Assembly (NCBI RefSeq): GCF_018143015.1
Contig: NC_054747.1
Location: 34,253,733-34,317,732, forward strand
Origin: Lytechinus variegatus
Lineage: Eukaryota > Echinodermata > Echinoidea > Temnopleuroida > Toxopneustidae
Length of the DNA: 64,000 bases
Reading direction: 5' to 3'
Shown in pieces: positions 22,017 to 34,300 of this stretch (within the stretch, counting starts at the first letter, position 1; each line of letters opens with the position of its first letter). Made by a program: the position numbers and the translations under genes. The notes beneath the pieces were generated by a model, which worked only from the letters and a program-made list of their open reading frames with translations, ran no database searches and was not told the origin of the DNA.

Positions 22017-25000
22017 CTAGGCTTGCATACTGTTGAGTGCATTCCCACCAGACGGATGTGTAAGCCGTGTCAGCCGTAGGATCTTTTTACTGAGATATGC
22101 AGTGTGTAGTTTGAGATAGTGAATCATGTCTGCTTGCCGCTCCAGTAAGTTTTCCAAATAGCCCATGTCCCTGAAAGAGAGAGAGACAGAGAGAAATAGG
22201 AGAATGAGAGGGAGTGAGAGAAGGAGGAGGAAACTGTTTAACAAAAAAAACATCATTTGAAAGAAGAATTAAATAGTAGGTTTCCATACCTAATGTGGTT
22301 TTGACAGTGATAATGAGAGATTAGAAGAGTGGAACAATTTACCTGTTGATATAAAAAATAGTAAAACTCTTTTCATGTTCAAAATATTATCCAAAACTTA
22401 TTTTCTTGACAGATTTTGATTATTTTCCTTCAATATGTATTTTAAGTTGATGTATTTGCATTTAAGTTGATAACCTACTCAGAATCTATGTTTAGTATGT
22501 ACATGTGTGGGTGGATGTGGTTGTGTGTGTGTGGGTTTGTGTATATATGTGTGTTTGTAATAGTTTTTCCATTCTATTTTTAGCATCTTAACCTTATTAT
22601 ACATTTTTTTCTCTCTCTCCTTGTATCTTGTAGATTAGTATATCCTATGTTTTATGTTAATAATCATAAGTATTCCAGGGCCCTACTCACAAGCTTTGCT
22701 TTTAAAGGGGTCCTAAAACCAATTCGTATATGCTATAGTCTGATTGATGTATGTTCATGTACTCATTTACATTGTATGTACATCTATTTTGATTATGATG
22801 TGATGTTTTTGGTTTTGAATAAATTAACTTGAAACTTGAAAACTTGAGATAAATTATGATTAATAAAACTAAAGGCAAGGCTCTGTTTTATTGTCCATCA
22901 CTTACAAGGTAAGTGCAAAAAGTGTAAATAGATATACAATAAATCTGCCATCTATTTTCAAATTTTCCCAACTTGCATTTGTCTCAGCAAATGTGCCAAT
23001 GAAGAGATGATTAAGTAAAATCATGATCAGTAAAAATGCATATGATTTTGTATTCTGTTCATTCTTCCAATTGATTGTATCTATTATTTGATACTGGTAT
23101 TCATCACAAGTTTCATGAAACAATGCTTGGTAAACTGAAAATTGCCTTATTTTTCATTTTTCAAGGTAGGTATGTAATACCCATTCTTTCTTTATCTAAT
23201 TGAAAGGCACTGTACATTATTCTGTAAGCTCTATATGCATTGTACTTGTATGAAAAATTGCATCCACTTCAATATTGTTAAGGTTTTTACATGAGGGCCC
23301 TCTTAATATGTGAACTTAAAAAATCACAAAAACTATCCATCGTGGGGCAGGTCGGGGGTCTATAACCCCCCCCCCATAAAAATAATAATGATAATACATG
23401 TAAATAAGATATTAAAAAACACAGGAGAAAATGAAAGAAAATGGTAGAGAATTATTGGTGAAATATATCATTTTCGGACAAATTATTTTGAACTCTATAT
23501 CCGAATATGAATTTTCTGTATTGAAATGGTAAAATTCTCGCTTGATTCACTCGCTCGCTTCTTTTATAACTTTTTCCATCCACCATTTATCATGTCCCTT
23601 TAAATATTGTGGCTCTTACGCCACTGATCATGATGATCGATGATTATTATTTTCTAAAACGGATTACCTTTATCGTAATCAAAGCAAGCTGAAAGAACTG
23701 GATAAAATGTGTGCAGCTAATACACAAGAAAAAAAAGAGCATTTGACTAAAATAAGACATACTGAATTATTGCTCTATAACTCTTATTGCCTCACAGATT
23801 CCTGGCAACAGGTGATTAATTTCCAACAATTGCATACAGCTATCGAGTAGGCAATGCAAACGTCCACAAGATTGTGAAAGAGGTATGTAAAGCGATATGG
23901 CTTCGACTCCAGCCTATCTACATGCCACAACCGACAGAGGAAATAATGTTGGAAGTTGCAAACGGATTCCTAACTCGATGGAACTTCCCTAATTGCTGCG
24001 GGCCATCGATGGGAAACACGTGTTGTTGCAGGCCCCACCCAGAAGTGGCTCAATCTTCTTCAATTACAAAGGTACTTTCTCGGAAGTATTGATGGCTCTT
24101 GTCAACCATGACTATTGCTTCATCGCGGTTGATATCGGAGCCTACGGATCTCAAAGCGACGGGGGGATATTTTCCTCCAGTCAACTTGGATTGGCCCTAA
24201 GCAGAAACGTGTTCCCCTTCCACCTAAAAACCTCCCCTGTTCGCCAGACAGTGGCGAACTCCCTCATGTCATCGTTGGAGATGAAGCCTTTTCCTTGAAG
24301 AGCTACCTTATGCGTCCTTATCAAGGCAAAACCTCCAAGATGACCAGCGTGTGTTCAATTACCGCCTCAGCCGAGCTCGTCGCGTGGTGGAAAATTCTTT
24401 CGGTATATTGGCGAACAAATGGAGAATATACCATAGGAAGCTCCAGCTACATCCTCAACAAGCTGACGCAGTCGTCAAAGCCACATGTGTCTTGCACAAT
24501 TTCATTCGAAAGACCGGACCCGTAGAATCAAGCACATTATTCTGAGACTCTGCATCACACAGTGCTGAGTGCAGATCATCACTTCACCATCTAAACTAAA
24601 GCCTACTGGCAATCACAGTGGAAAGGATACATCTCCATCTGGTGCAGTAGCTTGGCAATCACAGTAGAAAGGACACATTAAGTGTCAGGTAGAAGTTGAA
24701 AAGCTAGTTTTCATCTGGTGCAGTAGCTTGGCAAGCAGGTGCCAGCTTTGGGCGTGGAAAGAAGTGATTATAAGGGGGTTTTTGTGTGTGTTTTCAGATA
24801 TTAAGTAATGATGTCATGTAGAGGCCTATTCCTTTCTTTATATCTTAAGTTTTATAAGGTTTATCAATAAACCTATTGATCATTTGAAAGCAATACCAGC
24901 CTACTTGCAATATCAGGTTTTTTCATGAATGAGGAAATCAACTCTCTTATTTAATATCCATACATTTTTATTGATCTTTTACAGCTTGCTTTATTATTTT

Positions 25001-28000
25001 GTTTTTATTATTCTTAATTTACCTTTCCTCACTATCTTATGTACATACATGTACCAGTATATAAATTTTCATTGCCTAAGCATTCTTGCCTATACACATA
25101 TTTCTGTCAGCTTTTACAAAGGTTACTGCTTTTAATGTTTGAAATATGTAATGAGTCTTTTAATTGTTCTTACTTTGTATACTTGACCAATTCAGCCATT
25201 GAGCTGCGACTCATGTTTTTAAAAAACCTTGAATTGAATTGCATTGAATAAGTACTTTCCCCGTTAGAAACTATGGTATTGTTGATGATGGCTGTGTAAT
25301 TTAGGCATTGAAGGAGAGATAGAGAGTTTCTTACCTATATCCAATATCAGGTATTGTAGCTGATGGCTGGGTAATTGAAGCAATGAAGGAGAGACAGAGA
25401 TAGAGAGAGAGAGAGAGTTTCTTACCTATACCCAATATCAGGTATTGTAGCTGATGGCTGGGTAATTGAAGCATTGAATTCTTCTTGTTCAACATCTGGT
25501 AAAGATCGTGTTTGGTTGAAGCGATACACGAGCACTATCAAAAGAATGAAATAAGAAAGTGAAATGCTGAAGTTGAATTAACATCAGGTGACAAACCATT
25601 AAAGGTTATTCTAATGCTGAAAAAATATTTCAGTTGTCATTTCGATATATTTTTGAATGATTTGAGTGTAAAACAAGCTTAATAGCTGATATTAGTAAAT
25701 TGAACATGTACTGTTAGATATTTGTGTCACAATTAGTTATCCATAGTTAAACAATGATTGTAGACCAGAGGTTAAAGAGAAATGCCAGTAGTTGCAGTAA
25801 ACACTGATTTCATGAGAAAGTCTGTAAAATCAGGCTTAATTGTCAGTATACCATCAAGGATCTAGTTCTGGTATAGTCACATAAACTGAACTTTGTGAAA
25901 TCTTGAAATCTACGCTGAATAACGTTCACACTGAAAATCACAAATACAGATAATGGCACATGGGACAGTGTATTATTATTGCTTTAAATGTCGTGCCCGA
26001 CGCTTGACCCGAATCCTGTGCTTATTTGCTAATTTCTCAGCAATTACACAATTTCTTTCAGAATCCTTTGGCATATATTCTTTATTTATACAAACAGACA
26101 CTTTGGTGGTCATTTCATTGGATTCTGTACGAACTCATTTTTATATCGTTACCAAAACTGGCATTTACCTTTGAATGAAACCCAATAATAGAATGAGAAT
26201 CCATCAAGTGAAAACCTACATGTACAAGTGACAAGGGCAAGATTCACTGTAATCAGCCAAAATAATTCGGATTTTAGAAATCAAAGGGGGGGGGCACTCG
26301 GATTTGGAAAGGGCATTAAGAAATTAAATTGCTATGAAATGAGGGGCTTAACCCTAAATAGACTGGGCTATTTCGATGCCTAAGAAGACTGGGGGGGGGG
26401 CTGATTCAGCCCCCCCTTATGATCTCAGCCGTAGATCACGCGATTGCGACAAAAATTGGCAAACGCGTTACCCATGGCATTATCTACAAAACTATAACAT
26501 CAAATTCTGCAAAAAATCTCATGTCTCATTAATTATGCTAATTTATGCGTAAAATCATAAGTTTGCTCTAATTAATAAAATAATGCCCGTGAAATGCTAA
26601 TTCTTGTTTCACATACTCTAGATAGGCATCTGATCAAATTTATTTAAAAAAAATTTCAACATCACATTTATTTTCTTATGTATTCTATTGTTTTCTAAAT
26701 TTCTTATGTATTTCTTTGTTTTTCGACTTTTTGTTTTTTCTTGTTTTTTCAATGGAAATTGTCAGGGACTTTATTTTGACCATAAAAAAGATAAAATTAA
26801 TTGATTTTAAGCAGTAAAAGGAAAAGTAATGATACATTTATGAATTTTGGCTAAAAACACTATTTGCATTGGATTTGTACACAAATTCACGTTTTTGAGT
26901 AATTTTGGGTCTGCATGCACTTACGAAATGTTGCGTGATTTCGTAACCGCATACCTGGGGGTCACACTTTTGGTCTCAAAAGTTGCGCGAGACTTGAAAG
27001 TAAAAAGTCAGCGAGCAACGCGGTCAAAAAAGTTCGCACGGCAGATTTATCGCGAAAAATGTCGAGGGGGGGGCTGAATCAGCCCCCCCACAGTCTTTTT
27101 AGGGTTAAGAACTGCAAACATGGGTGCTCAGGATCTGGAATTTAATATGGAATGGTGATCTTCTAGAACCAAAGCCTGAAATGAGGGGCTAACCTTAAGA
27201 CCGGGAGAGAATGGTATGGTCATAAGGGTGAAAAACATCTGCTTGGGAAATGCTGGCACAGCGTGAAAAGTGGTTTTAAGGGCTGCACATATCCATACTG
27301 CCATTATATGTGGGTCCCGCTCCCCTCCCTGGTGAGGGGCAGGCCTATAACACAGCTATCTAGGGTCATTCTGTGACTTACCCGTGTACCTGATCAGACC
27401 TGCTAGGGCGAGAATGACTTCTACTGTTACAATGATCTGTGCATACATGACCGGCCAGAGATGGGTTGCTGATGAATTATCCATAAAGAATCCACATAGG
27501 ACTAATATAGCTGCATTACCTACATGTACAGGTATAAAATCAAACATAATATGGATTTATAACTTTGAATATAGTTTTATGTACAAAATTTATTGATAAG
27601 ATAAGCATTATAAAGATTCTAATTCTCTCCTTTTGCTCCCCTCTCCACCAGTGCTGTAGTGCTCTGGGAACAATCTACGTAGATACTGGGAGAAACCCAA
27701 AACAGAACCCTATTAAAAAAAAAGCGTTAGCAATTATTTCATTTGTAAAATTGATTTATGTGATACCTTGCACCAAGGACTGTGAACTGTGAACGACCTC
27801 CGATTAAACAGAGCTCAACAAACCCTAAAACTGTAACAGCTCCTATGTTTTGTACAGACGATATTCACTCAAAAAAGCTGGGGAAAATAGCTAATAAAAG
27901 AAAAAAAAAAGAAGAAATCTCACACCCCTACTGTTCATGGTTAATACAATCAATCATATAAAAAAATAAACCAAAGATCAATCACTCAGCATTGTGATAA

Positions 28001-30265
28001 AGACCAAGATCACTTACCTATTGATATCATGTAGAGCGGAACCCTTTTCAATTTCTGCGTCTTGCGATAGAACTGGAGATAGCCATGCCGCATGGACTGC
28101 CTGTGAGCAAAGTGAAGATAGCGCTCAAACATGAGCAGAATGAGCCAGACACAAGTCTGAAGATAGACGATGATGATGAAACTATGGGATCTCTGCCGCT
28201 GGAAGTCTGAGGTTTGCTTGATGATGACATACGGCAGAAGAATGGTTATGACCTCATGGGCGACCTGTAATAATAGATAAAGAGTGTAAGAAATATCATC
28301 TGACATCACAAAATTAATGTACAAGTTAATGAATTGGTTCCATGATTATGAGGCAATAGATGGAAAATCTGCATGTTACGCCAAATATAAAACCTAACCT
28401 CCAAAACTAAATAAAGTCTGATCCTTATCTTTACATTATTCTGAACCAAAAACTCTATTACAGTCCTAACTCTAACTCTATTATTATCAAGACCACAGAC
28501 AATGTTGCAGTCTGAGCAAATATTGTGTCACCAATGCATTAGGAAAGATTGACCTCATGAATATATTCCAGGAATCAGACAATCATAAAATTACACAAAC
28601 TGACAAAATATAAAAAGCACAAGATATATACAAATGCTCTCATTATTGATATTGTTTCATATTTTATATCTTTAAAAATATAACAATACACCATGTATAA
28701 TAAATATTACATGATTATCTCAACTTACAGTATGCTAGAAATTGATTGATTGCTAATTAGTACAATATCAAGGAAATAATCTTTCAATATCCCATAAATG
28801 AATAAATAAATAGAGGAATGAATGAATGAATGGATAGATAGATAGTTGATAGATAGACAGATAGATATATAGATAGATAGAAAGATTGATAGATACATAC
28901 ATACATAAATAAATGAAAATAATTACATAAGTAATAAGTAATTAATAAATGAATGAATAAATAATCAATCACCAACAAAATAAAGGGAAAATAGATCATT
29001 GACTTACAAGGATGATTATCTGAAGGACAGCAGCCCAGACTGCTCTGATTGGGCGAAACTTTGGGGCTTCTTCTGATGCCAGGCCGTTATTTGGAATCAG
29101 TTCCTCATCATCATTCTGAAAATCAGCTGATGAAGGGTTACCGCCTTCACCATCAAAGAAATAGCCCTGAATATGAAAATGAAAATCCATATTTTCTTGT
29201 TCGAAATAGACATGAAATGAAATACTCCAAAAATTTGCTTTGCCCAATTGATCGTGGGCCCGGCAGCCACTGTGCAGCCCCAGATCGATGAGGCTCTATC
29301 CCTTTAATTGTTGAACGCCAAACAGGGTAGCAGCAACTCCCATATCTTAACGTCTTTTGGTCTGACACAGCTAGAGTTTGAACCCCCAACCTCCCGGTTA
29401 TATAAAAGTTAAAACATGAATTGAATGGAGCTGTCATTAAAAAAATGGTCTGTTCTGTTTCTGAAAACCTGTAATTCCGTTTTAAAATCTTCCATTACAT
29501 AGAAAAGGAAAATAGACATTCTGCATGCATGTCACAGAAAGCCAAAAATAATTACAAGAATTCCATCTTGCAACATTGAGATTGTTAATTAGTTACTATA
29601 TTAATAACCTCACACTAGTGACTACTGTGAGTGGTTTTGCAAAGGTAAATTCAGACACTTGAAAATTAAAGAACCAAAAACTGATTTTTAAAAGGTAAAT
29701 CCGAGCAATGCGTAAACTTGTAGAAGGCCCTCTTCTATAAATGATATGGTAAAACTTCACATATGGTAAGGTCCACCATGTCTGCAAGGTGTAAAGTGAT
29801 TGGGTGCGCAGACATGATGAGGCACCATTTTCTTTTGCCAAATTTGAAGTGACTGGCCAAGGTTTTTTTCCAAGAAAATCATACAGTCAACAGTGGTGAC
29901 AGTGCAGGTCTTTTTCTCTTTTTTATTTTTAATGAGATTTTTGGCACACTTATAAGAATAAAGGGAACATTTATCAATTGATTTCTTTTGTGGACTAAAG
30001 AGAAATTCATGTTTAATAGTCAGTTAAATCTTATATAGCGTTTTTTTTTTAGGTGCGCCGACATGCCGCCCCTTCGGCTTCGTACACAAAATTAAGATAC
30101 ACAAAAATGGACGTGTGGGACACGTGAATAACAACTTTTATTTGGACTGGACTGGAGGCTTAGCATTCTACGCTAGTAAAGAGTTCATCGATTCATGCAA
30201 TTACCAGCATGAAGATTGTACACACTCACCCCTTGCCTCGTACTGTCATGGTCCAAGCTAACCAT
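22017..30265 (-). CDS. TMEM192: TMEM192, lysosomal/late-endosomal membrane protein, six coding exons, 280 aa
   Basis: Coding exons on the minus strand: 30265-30230, 29166-29008, 28264-28018, 27519-27382, 25534-25426, 22170-22017. Every junction has GT/AG, and the phases (0,0,1,1,2) close to 281 codons including TAG. Exon 1 gives [12 protein letters not shown]; exon 2 the acidic cytosolic tail and [18 protein letters not shown]. Four hydrophobic segments follow in exons 2-4. Diagnostic family words are FERYLHF, then [35 protein letters not shown] and a C-terminal coiled coil [20 protein letters not shown], each collinear with human TMEM192 (271 aa). Family knowledge: both termini cytosolic, dimerising, used as a lysosome marker. 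The human C-terminal cysteine that I recall as linking the dimer has no counterpart here (tail [13 protein letters not shown]). Convergent with the CCDC15-like gene. Confidence 0.93.
22320..22850 (+). mobile_element. LINE 3' end (reverse-transcriptase C terminus and 3' UTR)
   Basis: The plus strand reads [20 protein letters not shown] and on to a TGA at 22417-22419. The WNxLP...I..S.....FK pattern is the conserved C terminus of CR1/Jockey-group ORF2 proteins. About 430 bp of AT-rich, TG-rich tail follows and ends in AATAAATTAACTTGAAACTT. 5'-truncated, in intron 5 of TMEM192 and antisense to it. Confidence 0.58.
22902..23790. other. TMEM192 intron 5, no feature recognised
   Basis: AT-rich. 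A C-tract sits at 23368-23376. No exon with matching phase or bounded repeat seen. Confidence 0.35.
23796..24545 (+). pseudogene. PIF/Harbinger (HARBI1-type) transposase, broken
   Basis: Across three plus-strand frames the segment reads RFLATGD, then [103 protein letters not shown] and [20 protein letters not shown]. These are the ordered blocks of the Harbinger DDE nuclease: D in AIDGKH, D in VGDEAF, E in RRVVENSFG. One in-frame TAA (23817-23819) and three frame changes (near 23999, 24255 and 24330) break it. A TGCCTCACAG|A acceptor-like site precedes the first block. Terminal repeats and the DNA-binding partner gene were not found. Antisense in TMEM192 intron 5. Confidence 0.8.
24546..25270. 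other. Tail after the Harbinger fragment, internally repeated
   Basis: CATCTGGTGCAGTAGCTTGG occurs twice (about 24637 and 24714), with GCAATCACAGTRGAAAGGAY also duplicated between them, a local 80-bp duplication. The rest is T-rich and ends in TTGAATTGAATTGCATTGAA, a word common at the tails of repeats in this window. No gene. Confidence 0.4.
25275..25425 (-). repeat. Tandem partial duplication of TMEM192 exon 5 with its splice donor
   Basis: The last 50 or so bases of TMEM192 exon 5, with the donor G|GTAAGAAAC and the GA-rich sequence after it, are repeated just downstream. The near copy (donor at 25327 on the minus strand) still encodes [15 protein letters not shown] with a single silent change. 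A more degenerate copy starts at 25275. Spacing between copies is 91 and 75 bp. No AG acceptor lies between the real exon's donor and the copied exon piece, so normal splicing should ignore it. Confidence 0.8.
25540..26340. other. TMEM192 intron 4, nothing recognised
   Basis: AT-rich intron sequence between exon 5 and the piggyBac-like element. No conserved frame. Confidence 0.4.
26352..27104. mobile_element. piggyBac-like MITE with TTAA target duplication, copy 2
   Basis: CCCTAAATAGACTGGG at the left end and its near-complement at the right end (CACAGTCTTTTTAGGG) abut TTAA on both sides (26348-26351, 27105-27108). Subterminal GGGGGCTGATTCAGCCCCCC on the left and a matching GGCTGAATCAGCC on the right are each self-palindromic. 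The interior is collinear with 16086-16852, including GACTTGAAAGTAAAAAGTCA and the TTATGTATT repeats. 753 bp, in TMEM192 intron 4. Confidence 0.72.
28330..28990. other. TMEM192 intron 2 with a GATA/AATA microsatellite
   Basis: Ordinary intron to 28790, then about 140 bp of interrupted AATG, GATA and AATA units (28795-28935), just before the exon 2 donor. Confidence 0.7.
29258..29405 (-). mobile_element. SINE-like repeat fragment, minus strand
   Basis: The complement reads GGGAGGTTGGGGGTTCAAAC (B-box-like), then CAGACCAAAAGACGTTAAGA, TGCTACCCTGTTTGGCGTTC and ends after AAAGGGATAGAGCC. I recall this order of words from a second sea-urchin SINE family. It sits in TMEM192 intron 1 about 90 bp upstream of exon 2. 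No second copy in the window. Confidence 0.45.
29406..30223. other. TMEM192 intron 1, remainder
   Basis: No further repeat or exon recognised; AT-rich, with a GC-rich patch at 30053-30075. Confidence 0.35.
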
Positions 30266-30425
30266 TTTACTAGTAACTATATAAAACTGAAATTATGTGA
30301 GAATTGTTTTCAATTTCCGACTCCTATTTCCAATCTCGAAGAATGAAGTTCCATATAAACCAGGATCACCTGACTCTCGCGTACGTCACATGATCTAGCT
30401 ATCTTGGGGGCGGGGGTGTGATTGG
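30266..30425 (-). promoter_or_regulatory. TMEM192 proximal promoter with M-box/CLEAR-like site
   Basis: Just upstream of the TMEM192 start codon lie TCACATGA (30386-30393) overlapping a TACGTCA CRE half-site (30382-30388), and a GGGGGCGGGGGTG GC box (30406-30418). TCACATGA is the classic MITF/TFE M-box and a variant of the CLEAR element (TCACGTGA) through which TFEB/TFE3 drive lysosomal genes. No TATA box. The function is inferred from the motif and the gene's identity. Confidence 0.45.
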
Positions 30426-30589
30426 AGTGATTACCCCTTGATTTTGCTTTGTTATTTTTTGACCCCCCCCCCCAAAAAAAATGATACTACTAATAAAAAA
30501 ATACATATAATAATATCAAGTAAATGAATAAATGAATATAGGCCTTAATAAATACTTAAACAAAAACACAATAATGACATGGAAATATG

Positions 30590-30830
30590 ATGATGATGCA
30601 TGAGTGATGCTGATATGATGATGACGATGACGCTGGTGCTGGTGGTGGTGGTGATGATGATGATGATATTGATGATGATGATGACGATCGAGGATGATGA
30701 TGGTGATGAGTATAATGATGATGATGATCATGCCGATTATGATGGTGATGATGACAATGATGATAATAGTGCTTATAGTCATTATCGATGATGATGATGA
30801 TGCATGAATGATACTGATATGATAACGACG
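30590..30830. repeat. (GAT)n trinucleotide repeat
   Basis: About 240 bp of GAT units with GGT and GAC interruptions. Open frames rich in His, Ser, Ile or Asp across it are artefacts. Confidence 0.9.
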
Positions 30831-30905
30831 ACGACGCTGAATAAGGTCCATTTTCCAGATTGGGGGGGCAAATCATGAATCAATTTTCCAAAGGCGCTCG
30901 ATCAC

Positions 30906-31303
<398 letters not shown>

Positions 31304-31304
31304 C

Positions 31305-31324
31305 TGGTGGCAGCGGTGGGATCA
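31305..31324 (+). other. Candidate primer-binding site
   Basis: TGGTGGCAGCGGTGGGATC begins with TGG two bases after the LTR, as expected for pairing with a tRNA 3' end. Which tRNA was not determined. Confidence 0.45.
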
Positions 31325-34300
31325 TTCAATATGCCTGGTATGAGTATTCCACTTGTTGAACGACATCAACACCAAGTACCACTCAAATGTAATGTTTGTC
31401 TGATTGGAAAGACAACTCTCCCTGGAATGAGTGAGGTGCATGTTCAAGGTCGATTGATTTCACCACAACCTGATGTAGTTCCACAAGACTACAATGGAAT
31501 ATTTGAGCCCTCTATCGACGAACATCTCAATATTGCAGGTGCGAGATCCCTTTCTCGACCACAAGATGGTATCATCCTACTCAGACTGATAAACCCTACA
31601 TCTGAGATGGTAGAATTGTCTGCTAACACTGCACTCGGGCAATTCTATTCTACTACTGGAGACAGAGAGGAAGAGTACGAGATTCTTGACGGTGTTGTAG
31701 CCGGCACACAGGAAAGCTCACCTCTTGACCTTTCTTCAATGCTCCCTACCTCAAACCTGTCCAAAACCGAGTATGAAAGCGCTGAACGTCTACTCAATTC
31801 TTATTCTGATGTTTTCAGCAGCACATCTGAGGATATTGGACAGACTAATTTTGCCTATCATGAAATCAACACAACAACAGAGACGCCAGTTCGAAAAAGA
31901 GCATACAGAACTTCACCTACTATGAGAGTTGAAATACAGAATCAAGTCGATGAGCTACTAAGACGAGACATTATTGAGGAAAGCTTCAGTCCATGGGCCA
32001 GCCCAATTGTGATGGTGAGAAAGAAAGACAATACCTACAGGTTTTGTGTAGACTACCGAGCATTAAATGCTATCACAGTCAGAGACTCCCATCCTATCCC
32101 ACGTTCTGATGATTCCATCGACGCTTTAGCATCATCTTCCTATTTCAGCGTTATTGACTTGTCATCTGGATATTGGCAGATCCCACTTGAGCCACGGGAC
32201 AGAGAAAAGACTGCCTTCACTACAGGAACTGGACTCTATCAATTCAAGGTCATGCCTTTTGGCTTGGTTAACGCACCAATGACTTTCCAGAGAGTAATGG
32301 AAGCAGTTCTCCATGGGTTACATTGGTCAATATGCCTCATCTACTTGGACGATTGCATAGTACTTGGCAAGACATTTCAAGACCATCTACACAATCTCAA
32401 AGAAGTATTGCAACGATTCCGAGATGCTAACCTCAAGCTGAAGCCTTCGAAATGTCAATTCTTTCGAAAGGAAGTAACCTATCTTGGTCATGTGATCAGT
32501 ACTGACGGAGTTCTCCCCGATCCAGTCAACACCAAGAAAGTGTCATCCTGGCCTCAACCAACGACTCCAACCCAAGTGAGATCATTTTTGGGACTTGCCT
32601 CCTTTTACCGGAGATTCATACCAAACTTTGCTCAAGTCTCATCACCACTCACTGACTTGACGCAGAAAGGCAAGAAGTTTATCTGGACGGCTGAATGCGA
32701 GGAAGCCTTCAACCAACTAAAGTTCTCTCTCACAAGCCCACCAATCCTTGCATATCCGGATTTTGCCAAGAAGTTTAGTTTGGCGACTGATGCTTCACAA
32801 GATGCTATTGGGGCCGTACTTTCTCAGTCACAAGACGGAAATGACCGAGTAGTTGCTTACTACAGTAAAAAGCTAACTCCAGCCCAACAGAAATGGTCGA
32901 CATATGACAGAGAACTATGGTCCATAATTTCATCTGTTCGACATTTCAGACATTACTTAAGGGGCAGAGAATTCACAATCCATACAGATCATCGACCCCT
33001 CTTGGCCTACAACAAGGTTCCGATACAAGATGATGCCACAGGACGCAGAGCAAGGTGGATCGTAGAGTTGAACGCATATTCTTTCACCATGAATCATAGA
33101 AAGGGCACTGCACATCGTAATGCCGATGCTATGTCACGCATGCCAGACGAGACAGCACCCCTTGTTAGCATGGTAAACACACGCTCCTCTACGAGAAATC
33201 GATCTACAACTCAATTCGACCAAACATCTACCAATCCAAAGTCACGTGACTCTGTGGATGACAAAGTTACTGAGAACTTTATCCTTTCTAACCATCATGC
33301 TAATTTACAATACCACCAGCAACATGACATGGACATTCAAAGGATAATCAAGTACATCAAGGAGCACCATCATCCAACAGTGAGAGAAGTAAGACGACAA
33401 TCACCCCGTCTTCGACGTCTTTTATGGCAGCTCCCACGATTAGTATTTCAGAATGGTCTCTTATACCGACGACGACAAGACAACTTTAAAACACCCTCAC
33501 TTCAGGTAGTTGTACCAGAATCTCTCATCCCTCGAGTGTTAGAAGAGATACATGGTAATCCATCTTCTGGACACTTCGGAGTTCAACGCACACTACACAG
33601 AGCTGAAGCTATGTGCTATTGGCCGTTCATGCACAAAGATATAACCAACTACTGCAGAACCTGCCATGCCTGTGAGTCGATAAGATCACCGAACCCAAAG
33701 CACCAAGCTCCACTTCAGAACATCAAGACAGACCACCCTCTGCAAATTGTATTCGCGGATATAGCGGAACTTCCTACTTCGAGAAGTGGATACCACTATA
33801 TTTTGGTTGTGGTTGATCACTTCAGTAAATATACCAACATTTACCCTATGCGAGACCAGACCGCCCAAACTGTTGCAAGACACTTATTTGAAGAATACAT
33901 CAAAGAACACGGAGTTCCAGAGTCGTTACACACTGACCAAGGAAGACAATTTGAATCTCGACTTGTTCAAGATCTCTGCAAGAAGCTTGGTATCCGCAAA
34001 TCGCGTTCGTCTCCATACCACCCACAAGGAGCAGGTATCGTCGAGAGAGCGAACCGAGTTATTAAGGAACAGCTTGCAAAGTACATAGCCGATCAAGGAG
34101 GTGACTGGGACAAACATATACATCAACTACAACTAGCCTACAATACCAGTGTTCATTCAAGCACCGGTATGACACCCTATTTCGTCATGCATGGTCGTGA
34201 AGCACGGACCCCGGCTAGTATCACTTGTCCTATCATGACACAGTCATATGATTCTCCTCAAGAGTACGTCACCGATGTTTGTTCTCGGCTGAGAAAGGCT

